Of a stretch of DNA of 64,000 nucleotides, positions 16,799-24,923 are shown piece by piece. Within the stretch, counting starts at the first letter, position 1. Each line of letters starts with the position of its first letter. Made by a program: the position numbers and the translations under genes. Origin of the DNA: Bryobacter sp964387685 (GTDB lineage Bacteria; Acidobacteriota; Terriglobia; Bryobacterales; Bryobacteraceae); the NCBI GenBank assembly GCA_964387685.1, contig CAYLXK010000002.1:186001-250000 (forward strand). The letters are read 5' to 3'. Below the pieces are notes generated by a model. The model saw only the letters and a program-made list of their open reading frames with translations. It was not told the origin of the DNA and did no database searches.

Positions 16799-17956
16799 AT
16801 GGCTCTTACGCCGAAGCAGCTGACTTCTCTTTCCGAACGCGGCTTCTCCCGCCGCCAACTCGGACGCATCGCCACCGTCCTATCCACCGGTGCTGCGCTC
16901 CCCTTCTACAACGAATTTGCCATGGCCCAGGAAGCGCAGCGCCGTATGACCGGCCGCACCGCGATCCCAGCCGACGCCGTCAGAATCAGCACGAACGAAA
17001 ATCCCCTGGGTCCCTGCAAAGAAGGCCTTGAGGCCCTCTACAAGGTCGCGCCCCTGGGTGGCCGCTATTCCCCCGGTGGCGAATCCCAAGAGCTCACGCG
17101 CACCATCGCCGAAGTCGAGGGCGTCAAACCCGATTGCGTCCAAGCCACCGCCGGTTCCAGCGATCCCTTAACGCGCAGCGCCTGCGCTTTCACTTCGCCC
17201 ACGCGCAGTTGGGTGATGGCCAATCCCGGCTATGGTGGCGGTGCGCCCAGGTACATTGGCTCCAAACTCCACCGCGTGCCCTTGCGCGCCGATTTCTCCC
17301 ACGACGTCGAAGCCATGCTCAAGGCCGATCCCGACGCGGGCGTCTACTACGTCTGCAATCCCAACAATCCCACCGGCAGCGTCACTTCCCGCAAAGACAT
17401 TGAATACCTTTTGGCGAACAAGAAAGCCGACGCCGTAGTGGTGGTCGATGAAGCCTACATCCATTTCTCCGACAGCGCCAAGCCTTGTAACGACCTCGTC
17501 GCCGCGGGCAAGGACGTCGTCGTGCTGCGAACTTTTTCGAAGGCCTACGGCATGGCCGGCATTCGCGCCGGTTTCGCTCTCGGTCGCCCCGACCTTCTTG
17601 CCAAGATGCGCGAGTATGGCTCGTCCGGCTTCCTGCCCATTACGGGCGTGGCCTGCGCCACGGCCAGTTTGAAAGTGAAGTCGCTAGTCGCCGAGCGTCG
17701 CGCCATCAACAAGCGCATTCGCGAAAGCACCTTCGAATTCCTCAACAAGAAGAAAATCCCTTTCATTCCCAGTGAGTCCAACTTCTTCCTGATGGAAGTG
17801 GGCAAGCCCGGTGCGGAAGTCGCTCGCGCCTTAGCCGAACACAAGGTCTATATCGGCCGTGTGTGGCCTATCTGGCCCACGAAGGTGCGTGTCACCGTCG
17901 GTACTCAGGAAGAGATGGATAAGTTCACCGCTGCGCTCGACAAAGTAATGTCTTAG
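16799..17956 (+). CDS. Tat-exported HisC-like PLP-dependent aminotransferase
   Basis: This 385-residue fold-type I aminotransferase resembles histidinol-phosphate aminotransferase. It shows RISTNENPLGPCKEGLEAL near residue 65, the CNPNNPTGS motif, VVVDEAYIHF, and the PLP-binding Lys248 in TFSKAYGMAGIRAG. The first 45 residues are an extension with a Tat-like motif (SRRQLGRIATVLSTGAALPFYN), which implies export with bound cofactor. No other histidine biosynthesis genes are nearby. The C terminus VRVTVGTQEEMDKF is normal for the family. The substrate is unknown. Confidence 0.9.
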   Translation: MALTPKQLTSLSERGFSRRQLGRIATVLSTGAALPFYNEFAMAQEAQRRMTGRTAIPADAVRISTNENPLGPCKEGLEALYKVAPLGGRYSPGGESQELTRTIAEVEGVKPDCVQATAGSSDPLTRSACAFTSPTRSWVMANPGYGGGAPRYIGSKLHRVPLRADFSHDVEAMLKADPDAGVYYVCNPNNPTGSVTSRKDIEYLLANKKADAVVVVDEAYIHFSDSAKPCNDLVAAGKDVVVLRTFSKAYGMAGIRAGFALGRPDLLAKMREYGSSGFLPITGVACATASLKVKSLVAERRAINKRIRESTFEFLNKKKIPFIPSESNFFLMEVGKPGAEVARALAEHKVYIGRVWPIWPTKVRVTVGTQEEMDKFTAALDKVMS

Positions 17957-18052
17957 CGCGCCCGCGTGCCTTGTGGCCGCATTTTTCGATTGGTCCCCAG
18001 TCCGGGTCAAGCAGTTCGCTCCGTCGCTCCCGATGCTTTTCATTAAGGAGAC

Positions 18053-21000
18053 ATGATGCGATTCCTCAGCTTGTACATTCTCTGCGTGGCCTTGGCCGCC
18101 GCGCAATCTTTTCAGGGCTCCTTGCGCGGCCGGCTCGTGGACCCCAATGGCGCTTTCATCCCCGACGCAAAAATTACCGTCATCGATCAGGGCACCGCCA
18201 TCCGGCGCTCTACGCTTACCAGTTCCGAGGGGGTCTTTACCTTCTCCTCGCTCACGCCCGCCACATACACCGTGGTGGCGGAAGCCCCCGGCTTCAAACG
18301 CTTGGAGAATGCCGGCGTCATCGTGGCCACCCAGGCCTCGGTCACCGTCGACCTCAAACTCGAGTTAGGCCAAGTTACCGAATCCATCAACGTTAGCGGC
18401 GAAGCGGCCCTCATTGATACGGCCACCGCCTCCAACGGCCAAGCTATCGACCGCCAGAAACTAATCGACCTCCCCAACCTCGGCCGCAATCCCTTCATGC
18501 TTTCCAAGCTCTCGGAATCCGTCGTCCAAGTCGGCAACCCCAAGTTCAACCGCATGCAGGATCAATCCGGCTCCTCGGCTATTTCCATCGCCGGCGGCCC
18601 GGTGCGCGGCAATAACTACACTCTCGATGGCATTGCCATCACGGATTCGACGAATCGCGCCGTCATCATCCCCACTCTCGAAGCCGTCGAAGATATGAAG
18701 GTCCAATCCAATACCTACGACGCCGAAATGGGCCGCACCGGGGGCGGCACCTTCAACACCTTCATGCGTTCCGGCACCAATCAAGTTCGCGGCTCCGCCT
18801 TTGGCTACATGCGCGAAACCGCCTGGCTTGCCAATAACTTCTTCTCCAACCGCGCAGGCGCGCCGATCATCGATCAACCCTTCCGTAACTACGGCGGCTC
18901 CATCGGCGGACCCATCCGCATCCCCAAGATCTACGACGGCCGAAACCGAAGCTTCTTTTGGATCACCGGAGAAGCCTATCGCCAGACCGAGGCCGCGGGC
19001 ACCCGCCTTAGCGTGCCCACCGCCCTCGAACGCATCGGCGATTTCTCGCAAACCCGTTCCGTCGTCGCCGGTAGCGCGGAACGGCAGATCATCTACGATC
19101 CTCTATCTGTATCCACCAACACTGCCCGCACCGCCTTCCCGAATAACATCATCCCCGCCAATCGCGTCAGTCCCATCGGACGGGCTATGGCTTCTTACTA
19201 TCCGCTGCCCAATGTCACGGGCGCCAACATTTACGGCCAGCTTAACTACGACGCGAGCGTCGCCGCCTACAACCGCGCCGACCAAACCACTTGGAAACTC
19301 GACCATGAGTTCTTCTCCTGGTGGCGCGCTTCGGCCTCCTATCTCCACTACGGCAGTCGCGAGCCCTCCAATGCCTGGTGGGGCGGGGTCGCCACGCCAG
19401 GCCAAGGCGTTCTCTTCCGCAAGGTTGACGCCACACAGGTGAACTCCACCCTGACGCCTTCCCCCACCGTCGTGGTCGCACTTCGCTATGGCTTCAATCG
19501 CTTCCCCAACTTCTCGACGCCTACCAGCCTGGGCTTTAACCTCACGGAGCTGGGCCTGCCCGCCTCGCTCGCCAGCGTCACTCAGTTTTCCGCGTTCCCC
19601 AGCATCGCCGTAGGCGGCCTCACTAGTTACGGCGGCGGCAACACCTCCCAAAGTGTTTTTCACTCCAAAAGTTTCAACGCCACCGTTTCCAAGTTCGTTG
19701 GCAAGCACAGCTTCAAAGGCGGCTTTGACTTCCGCATCATCCAGCACGACGGCGCTCCGGCCGTCGGACCCAGCAGCTTCAGCTTCAGCGACGTATTCAC
19801 CCGCCGCTTGCCCAACCAAACCGTCCAAGGCACCGGCGCCGGCCTCGCCACCATGTTGCTGGGGCATCCTACCGATGGCAGCATGACTGTAGCCACCAAC
19901 TTCTATAACTTCGTGAAGTACTACGCCCTGTTTGTCCAGGACGACTGGCGCCTCAATTCCAAACTAACCCTCAATCTCGGACTTCGCTATGAACACGAAA
20001 ACGGCCCCGCCGACCAGAACAATAACTTCATCACCGGCTTTGATCCGCTCGCTCCCAGCCCCCTGCAGCAAACCGTCGCCGATCCCAAAATCTTCGGCAC
20101 AGTTTTATATGCTGGGGAAGGGAACAACGGACGCTACGCCGGTAACCCAAACTTACATAAGTTCTCGCCGCGCGTGGGTGCGGCCTACGCGCTTAATTCA
20201 AAAACCGCGATCCGCGGCGGCTATGGCATCTTCTGGGCCCCGCTGTCGTTTAGCTTCCAATCCACCATTGGCTATTCTCAGTCCACTCCCATAATTGGCT
20301 CTCTCGACAACAACGTCACCCCGGCCAGCACTCTTGCCAACCCCTACCCCAACGGTCTGCTGCGGCCTGTGGGCCGCGCAGCGGGCGGCTTAACTGGCGT
20401 TGGCCAGGGCCTTGCAATCCCCGACAAGGACGCTCGCTCCGGCTACGTCCAGCAATATTCCCTCGACGTCCAGCGCCAACTTCCGTCTAACTTTGTATTG
20501 GGCATCGGTTACATTGGCTCGAAGAGCCTCAATCTGGCGCAGAATGGCCGCAATATCAACCAGCTCGATCCGCAGTATCTCTCCCTTGGCAGCACCCTCA
20601 ACCAAACGGTTCCTAACCCGATGTTCCAGCGTGGCGGCGCCTTGGGAGTAGGCGGCGCCACCATCTCCCGCTCGCAGTTACTGCGTCCCTTCCCGCAGTT
20701 CACCTCTGTATCGCTCGACCGTTCCGATACCAACCGCGCCCTCTATCATGCGCTGTACATTAAGATCCAGCGCCGCTTTAGCAAGGGCTTCACGGCTCTG
20801 GCCACTTACACGCGTTCCCAAAACATGGATGCGTCTTATGGCAGCAATGGTAACGACTTTGCCGGCACCGTCAGCGGTCCCCAGAACGCCTACTTCCCAG
20901 AGGCCGAGTACAGCCTGTCTTCCGTGCACACGCCTCATCGCCTCTCCCTCTCGGCTACCTATGAGTTGCCCTTCGGGAAGGGTAAGTCGTTCTTATCTTC

Positions 21001-21478
21001 GAATCGTTTCCTCGATTACGCCGTGGGCGGATGGTCGCTCAACGCTGTTAGTGTGATGCAATCCGGCTATCCTCTTACGGTCACGCAGCCCAATGACAAC
21101 AGCGTCTTTGGCGCCAACCACATGCGGCCCAACGCAACTGGTGTGGACCCCATGCCGGACCTCCCCTTCGCCAAGCGCCTCGACGGCTGGTTCAACCGGG
21201 CCGCCTTCTCCCAAGCGCCGCAGTTCACCTTCGGCAATTTGAGCCGCACGGGTGCCCTGCGCGGCCCCGGCCAGATCAATTGGGATCTTTCGCTCTTCAA
21301 AACCTTCGCCATCGCCGAACGCTTCAAGGCCCAGTTCCGGGCCGAAGCTCTCAATCTCGCCAACACACCGATGTTCTACGGGCCAAATACCAGTTATACT
21401 AACTCGGCCTTCGGCGTCATTAATAGCCAGGCTAACTTTTCCCGCATGGTGCAGTTAGGCGTGCGCTTCTATCTCTAG
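18053..21478 (+). CDS. Oar-like TonB-dependent receptor with carboxypeptidase-regulatory-like domain
   Basis: This 1141-residue outer-membrane protein has a signal peptide, then a carboxypeptidase-regulatory-like beta-sandwich at about residues 23-110 (GSLRGRLVDPNGAFIPDAKITV). A plug domain follows (RNPFMLSKLSESVV, IAGGPVRGNNYTLDGIAITDS), then a long barrel with repeated LTLNLGLRYEHENG-type strands and a C-terminal aromatic residue region (MVQLGVRFYL). This architecture is typical of Acidobacteriota. AAGGAG at 18045-18050 precedes two adjacent ATGs (18053 and 18056), and the second has the better spacing. Its stop overlaps that of the DUF6065 gene. The substrate is unknown. Confidence 0.92.
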   Translation: MMRFLSLYILCVALAAAQSFQGSLRGRLVDPNGAFIPDAKITVIDQGTAIRRSTLTSSEGVFTFSSLTPATYTVVAEAPGFKRLENAGVIVATQASVTVDLKLELGQVTESINVSGEAALIDTATASNGQAIDRQKLIDLPNLGRNPFMLSKLSESVVQVGNPKFNRMQDQSGSSAISIAGGPVRGNNYTLDGIAITDSTNRAVIIPTLEAVEDMKVQSNTYDAEMGRTGGGTFNTFMRSGTNQVRGSAFGYMRETAWLANNFFSNRAGAPIIDQPFRNYGGSIGGPIRIPKIYDGRNRSFFWITGEAYRQTEAAGTRLSVPTALERIGDFSQTRSVVAGSAERQIIYDPLSVSTNTARTAFPNNIIPANRVSPIGRAMASYYPLPNVTGANIYGQLNYDASVAAYNRADQTTWKLDHEFFSWWRASASYLHYGSREPSNAWWGGVATPGQGVLFRKVDATQVNSTLTPSPTVVVALRYGFNRFPNFSTPTSLGFNLTELGLPASLASVTQFSAFPSIAVGGLTSYGGGNTSQSVFHSKSFNATVSKFVGKHSFKGGFDFRIIQHDGAPAVGPSSFSFSDVFTRRLPNQTVQGTGAGLATMLLGHPTDGSMTVATNFYNFVKYYALFVQDDWRLNSKLTLNLGLRYEHENGPADQNNNFITGFDPLAPSPLQQTVADPKIFGTVLYAGEGNNGRYAGNPNLHKFSPRVGAAYALNSKTAIRGGYGIFWAPLSFSFQSTIGYSQSTPIIGSLDNNVTPASTLANPYPNGLLRPVGRAAGGLTGVGQGLAIPDKDARSGYVQQYSLDVQRQLPSNFVLGIGYIGSKSLNLAQNGRNINQLDPQYLSLGSTLNQTVPNPMFQRGGALGVGGATISRSQLLRPFPQFTSVSLDRSDTNRALYHALYIKIQRRFSKGFTALATYTRSQNMDASYGSNGNDFAGTVSGPQNAYFPEAEYSLSSVHTPHRLSLSATYELPFGKGKSFLSSNRFLDYAVGGWSLNAVSVMQSGYPLTVTQPNDNSVFGANHMRPNATGVDPMPDLPFAKRLDGWFNRAAFSQAPQFTFGNLSRTGALRGPGQINWDLSLFKTFAIAERFKAQFRAEALNLANTPMFYGPNTSYTNSAFGVINSQANFSRMVQLGVRFYL

Positions 21479-22332
21479 TTCCCCATCAGGCGGCCCAGCC
21501 ATCCGCGCCTGGCCGGCGTTGGACTGGATGATTGGGCCGCCTGCCCATGCAACGCTTTTTCCATCTCTAGGAAAGGCCGGACCGCAATCTTGTTTTGGTG
21601 CTCCTGAGCGCGCTCGCCGTCCACATGTTGGCCGCGGATATAGTGGCCTTCGATCTTCTTTTCTTCCATCGCCAGACCTTGCGCATCCTGTACTTTCTGG
21701 CGGCGGCTTTGGTACCACACGCGGAATTTGTCCAAAAGCGCCGATTCGGACTCGAGATTGCGCATTTCCGGCTGGAAAGATTCGAGTTCGTAGCGCCGCA
21801 TCGGCAGCAGTAACGCGATCGGCTCATCTTTGGCAAAGTGCACCCAGTGCCCCGCTCGCGTAATCTTCCAGTTCATCGTAAAAGTGGCCGCCATCCAATC
21901 CGTCTCAACCAATCCCTCCAGTGGCGCCATCCCGTCTTTCCATAAATTGGCTGGACCCTTCACCAGAAGGTTGTAACCGGGCTCCGTCCGGATCAAGTAA
22001 GGAATGACCCAAGTAATAATGCCGTGCCCAAACATACTCCGAACGTAGAAAGGCTTGTCGGTCTTATTGCGGAACTCAATCGCGTCCAATGCCCTCCGCC
22101 CGTTCCAGCGCACTTCGAATTCCGCGTCGTTCAAGAGCCACCAGCCCGCCTGATTGGCAATCCGCAGGGGCAAGCAACGGTTTGCCCAGCCTCCCGTCTC
22201 GTTGTCCATCCAATCCCGGTCCGCCGGGGCCGGCACGAGCGAGGGAAAAGTGCCGTTGGAAATCTCATGAATCCGGTAGGCGTGGAGTCTTCGGGAAGGA
22301 CTTTCAGCCGCCGCGGCGGAAGCAGTTTGCAT
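21475..22332 (-). CDS. DUF6065 family protein
   Basis: This 285-residue protein is recognised by the conserved core DRDWMDNETGGWANRCLPL, then RIANQAGWWLL, FEVRWNG and FGHGIITWVIPYLIRTEPGYNLLVKGP. The C-terminal 80 residues are charged and probably helical. The function of the family is unknown. The ATG at 22332 is preceded by AGGAGAG at good spacing; the open frame runs further upstream but lacks similarity. It is the last complete gene before the tRNA fragment that marks the proposed island edge. Confidence 0.78.
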   Translation of the reverse strand: MQTASAAAAESPSRRLHAYRIHEISNGTFPSLVPAPADRDWMDNETGGWANRCLPLRIANQAGWWLLNDAEFEVRWNGRRALDAIEFRNKTDKPFYVRSMFGHGIITWVIPYLIRTEPGYNLLVKGPANLWKDGMAPLEGLVETDWMAATFTMNWKITRAGHWVHFAKDEPIALLLPMRRYELESFQPEMRNLESESALLDKFRVWYQSRRQKVQDAQGLAMEEKKIEGHYIRGQHVDGERAQEHQNKIAVRPFLEMEKALHGQAAQSSSPTPARRGWLGRLMGN

Positions 22333-22565
22333 CGTATTCGCTCTCCTGAATGTGTGGCCCGCGGCGGGGCCATCCAAAATCGCTCTTCGGCGGTAACACA
22401 AATATACCTTCAAGATCGGGCGCAGGGTCACGCCCTAGCGGGCTGTATATTTGCTTTGTTCCCAATTGGGTATCTGTCGTACTTCAAAATCGCACGCCCG
22501 CCGGAGCTATTCTGATCCCAGGCCAAGCAAGGCAGAGAAAAGTAAATGTTGGAGATGGAAAGAAG

Positions 22566-22622
22566 TGGTGCGGATGAGAGGACTTGAACCTCCACGCCCT
22601 TGCGAGCACTAGAACCTGAATC
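22566..22622 (-). other. 3' fragment of tRNA-Leu(CAG): proposed attR of a genomic island
   Basis: Read on the minus strand, this segment holds the anticodon loop TTCAGGT (anticodon CAG), the 3' anticodon stem TCTAG and a long class II variable arm. A T arm with GAGG-TTCAAGT-CCTC, the acceptor 3' strand CATCCGC and an encoded A-CCA follow. The 5' half (acceptor 5' strand, D arm and 5' anticodon stem) is missing, and similarity stops at the anticodon loop. Tyrosine integrases often recombine at the anticodon loop of tRNA genes and leave such displaced 3' ends. The intact tRNA would lie at the other end of the island, which is not in the window. Confidence 0.8.
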
Positions 22623-23010
22623 AGAAAAACCTAGTTTTCGCGAGTTTAGCGGCGATGCTCGGTGATCTCTAAGTTGTTGATCTAGCGTGGGATGTCCTCG
22701 TGTTCACTCCTTCTGTGATTCGCTCAGTTTCGGCCAGTTTTGCGCACTTGTCACACTTTTGTCACACCAAAAATGGGTGAAGGTGGGGCACCGCCCGGCC
22801 GGCAACCCACCGTCAAGCCTGCGTTCGGTTGCTGTTGATCGGAATCGGCACATGGCCTATTCTACGGCTATTCCTCGCTGTGCCAAGCGACCTTGGAACG
22901 GAACGCTTGGGGAGTGCCTGGAATGCAATTCGACATCTGGGACTGGCACCCCCGCTGGGTCTTGGACTTGTAGTTGCCCGGGCGGCCGTCCCGTGTCGCC
23001 CGGCGATTCG
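22623..23010 (+). other. Island-edge intergenic region
   Basis: About 390 bases lie between the tRNA fragment and the AbiE promoter. A short inverted repeat AAAAC-CTA-GTTTT lies directly beside the tRNA fragment, and a pair of direct repeats is listed separately. An open frame from 22687 runs into the AbiEi gene, but its first 121 codons resemble nothing I know. No integrase gene is present. Confidence 0.5.
22749..22767 (+). repeat. Two TTGTCACAC direct repeats, 10 bp apart
   Basis: TTGTCACAC occurs at 22749-22757 and again at 22759-22767. Short direct repeats at about one helical turn close to an attachment site are typical of integrase arm-binding sites. That role is inference only. Confidence 0.45.
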
Positions 23011-23046
23011 TTCACTGGTGTCAGAAACTACGGTATACTTCTGACA
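23011..23046 (+). promoter_or_regulatory. Promoter and palindromic operator of the AbiE pair
   Basis: A -35-like TTCACT (23011-23016) and a -10 TATACT (23034-23039) are separated by 17 bp. A perfect inverted repeat TGTCAGAA (23019-23026) / TTCTGACA (23039-23046) overlaps the spacer and the -10. AbiEi-type antitoxins repress their own promoter by binding inverted repeats, so this is the expected autoregulatory operator. The ATG follows at 23050, so the transcript would be nearly leaderless. Confidence 0.75.
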
Positions 23047-23049
23047 GAT

Positions 23050-23646
23050 ATGGAAGCACTCGCAACCGCCGTGATCAATCAGGTCGGCAAGGCGCCCGAA
23101 GGCGTGCCTGTTGCTGCGAAGGAACTGCTACATCTCGGAACCCGTGCGGCCGTGGATCAGACACTCTCGCGCTTGGTAAGGCGTGGCAGCCTCATCCGCG
23201 TGGGGCGCGGACTTTATGTTCGTCCGATAAAGGGGCGCTTCGGTCTCCGACCACCCGAACCGGCGACCGTCGTGCAAGCCATCGTTGAACAACGCGGCGA
23301 GAACGTGGTTCCTCACGGCGCGGCAGCAGCCAACGAGTTGGGGCTGACAACACAAGTCCCTATGCGCGAGGTGTATCTGACCTCCGGGCCAACACGGAAG
23401 TTGAAGTTGGGTAATCAGGTTGTCGAGTTTCGTCATGCTCCCGCCTGGCAATTGGTGCTTCCGGGACGAAAGGCAGGCGCGCTGATCCGAGCACTGGCTT
23501 GGCTGGGACCTGAGAAGGCGAGCCACGCCATTGAAGCCATGCGCAGCAGACTCCAGGAATCGGAGTTGAACGCGGTCGTTGAACTACGCCGAATGTTGCC
23601 CACGTGGATGGCGCAGCAAGTGAGCAAACTTGCAGCCCATGCCTGA
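23050..23646 (+). CDS. AbiEi-like (DUF6088) antitoxin and transcriptional autorepressor
   Basis: This 198-residue protein has an N-terminal winged-helix region (VAAKELLHLGTRAAVDQTLSRLVRRGSLIRVGRGLYVRP), which is the classic opening of AbiEi/DUF6088 antitoxins. The antitoxin domain contains VPHGAAAANELGLTTQVP and EVYLTSGPTRKLKLGNQVVEFRHAP. It should neutralise the downstream nucleotidyltransferase toxin and bind the palindrome in front of its own gene. The ATG at 23050 starts directly after that operator. Its last eight bases overlap the toxin gene. It lies just inside the proposed island edge. Confidence 0.88.
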   Translation: MEALATAVINQVGKAPEGVPVAAKELLHLGTRAAVDQTLSRLVRRGSLIRVGRGLYVRPIKGRFGLRPPEPATVVQAIVEQRGENVVPHGAAAANELGLTTQVPMREVYLTSGPTRKLKLGNQVVEFRHAPAWQLVLPGRKAGALIRALAWLGPEKASHAIEAMRSRLQESELNAVVELRRMLPTWMAQQVSKLAAHA

Positions 23647-24652
23647 CCTATTTCTTAAACTCTCTGCCGCCGACCGGCGCGAAGCGCTGGCTGTAGCAGC
23701 AGCGGAGTCGGGCCGCCCGATCCACTTGCTGGATAAAGACGTGTGGCTGGTCTGGCTGCTCGATGTCTTGTTCCAGTCGCCTTTCGGGGAGCACCTCGTA
23801 TTCAAAGGCGGCTCATCGCTGTCCAAGGGATATCAGATCATCAGCCGGTTCTCCGAAGACGTTGACCTGACCTACGACATCCGCGTGCTTGCGCCGGACC
23901 TGTCGGGGCCTGGGCTAGACCCATTGCCGGCCACGCGCAGTCAAGAGAAGCGCTGGACTAAAGAGATTCGCTCGCGCCTACCGGTCTGGATCGCCGAGCA
24001 GGTCGTGCCGCGAATCTCGGCCGCACTCGGGGATCAAGAACTCACGGCGACGCTTTCGTCGGAAGGCGAAAAGGTCTTCCTTGAGTACACGCCCTTGGCG
24101 GCGGGTTCGGGCTATGTGCGTCCAGTGGTCATGTTGGAGTTCGGCGCTCGCTCAACGGGGGAACCGTGGGAATCTCGAAGGATCCTCTGCGACGCAGCGA
24201 CGAGCGTCGCGGGCGTTGTCTTTCCGTCAGCCACCACCAGGGTCATGCGCCCGGAACGGACGTTCTGGGAGAAGGCCACTGCGGTTCACGTGTTCTGCCT
24301 GCAGGGTGAATTTCGTGGCGGCGAACGATTTTCGCGGCACTGGCACGATCTGACCCGGTTGGATCGTGCAGGCATCGCCGATACCGCGATTGCCGATCGA
24401 GCGCTCGCGCTCGCCGTCGCCAAACACAAGTCCATGTTCTTCTCCGAAAAGGACTCCGCTGGGGCATTGATTGATTACATCGCCGCCGCGTCCAGCGGCC
24501 TGCGACTGGTTCCCGGTAACGATGCCCTTACGAGTCTTTCCATTGATTACGCGAGAATGCTGGACGATGGGTTGTTGATGGGCGAGGCCGAGCCGTTTGA
24601 AAAGCTGATCGAGCAATGCCGCGACCTGGAGGCCCGGGCCAACAACGTTTGA
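23639..24652 (+). CDS. AbiEii-like nucleotidyltransferase toxin
   Basis: This 337-residue protein of the AbiEii/AbiGii family has the nucleotidyltransferase motif FKGGSSLSKGYQIISRFSEDVDLTYD at about residues 60-85. The GGSSLSK and DVDL parts supply the phosphate- and metal-binding residues. Further family motifs are RPERTFWEKATAVH and SRHWHDLTRL. Members block growth by adding nucleotides to tRNA or related targets and can give phage resistance. The ATG at 23639 overlaps the antitoxin gene by eight bases; a TTG nine bases earlier is possible. All motifs look intact. Confidence 0.9.
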   Translation: MPDLFLKLSAADRREALAVAAAESGRPIHLLDKDVWLVWLLDVLFQSPFGEHLVFKGGSSLSKGYQIISRFSEDVDLTYDIRVLAPDLSGPGLDPLPATRSQEKRWTKEIRSRLPVWIAEQVVPRISAALGDQELTATLSSEGEKVFLEYTPLAAGSGYVRPVVMLEFGARSTGEPWESRRILCDAATSVAGVVFPSATTRVMRPERTFWEKATAVHVFCLQGEFRGGERFSRHWHDLTRLDRAGIADTAIADRALALAVAKHKSMFFSEKDSAGALIDYIAAASSGLRLVPGNDALTSLSIDYARMLDDGLLMGEAEPFEKLIEQCRDLEARANNV

Positions 24653-24923
24653 GCACTGATCGCGCAGAGAATGAAGCGGGTGCATTGAGACTAGAGGGTC
24701 ATATCGAACCCGATAGGGACCATTCTAGGTAACATATGACCCACAATGACTAATAGTTCGCCATCGATCCTTCCCCCGGTTTGCGCGCCCGCTTGCTCTT
24801 CTTTGACGCCATCCCTTAGGCAGTGGCTGCCGCAGTAACCAACGCAGCAAGTGGAGCGCGATCTCAGCCTGATGCGCCTGCCGTCGTGGACCGTACAATC
24901 ACAATGTGCTTCGATGAAGGGGA
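24653..24923 (+). other. Intergenic region before the kdp locus
   Basis: About 270 bases contain a long inverted repeat (listed separately) and presumably the promoter of the sensor kinase gene. An 83-codon minus-strand frame rich in Cys exists, but I see no support for it as a gene. Confidence 0.45.
24696..24742 (+). repeat. Inverted repeat GGGTCATAT / ATATGACCC
   Basis: There are perfect 9-bp arms at 24696-24704 and 24734-24742 with a 29-base interval. No T tract follows, so a simple terminator is unlikely. It may be a regulator site or the remnant end of a transposable element. Confidence 0.5.

Noticed and set aside
22687..23049. N-terminal extension of the AbiEi frame by 121 codons
   Set aside because: The promoter and operator lie within it, directly before the ATG at 23050 where AbiEi similarity begins.
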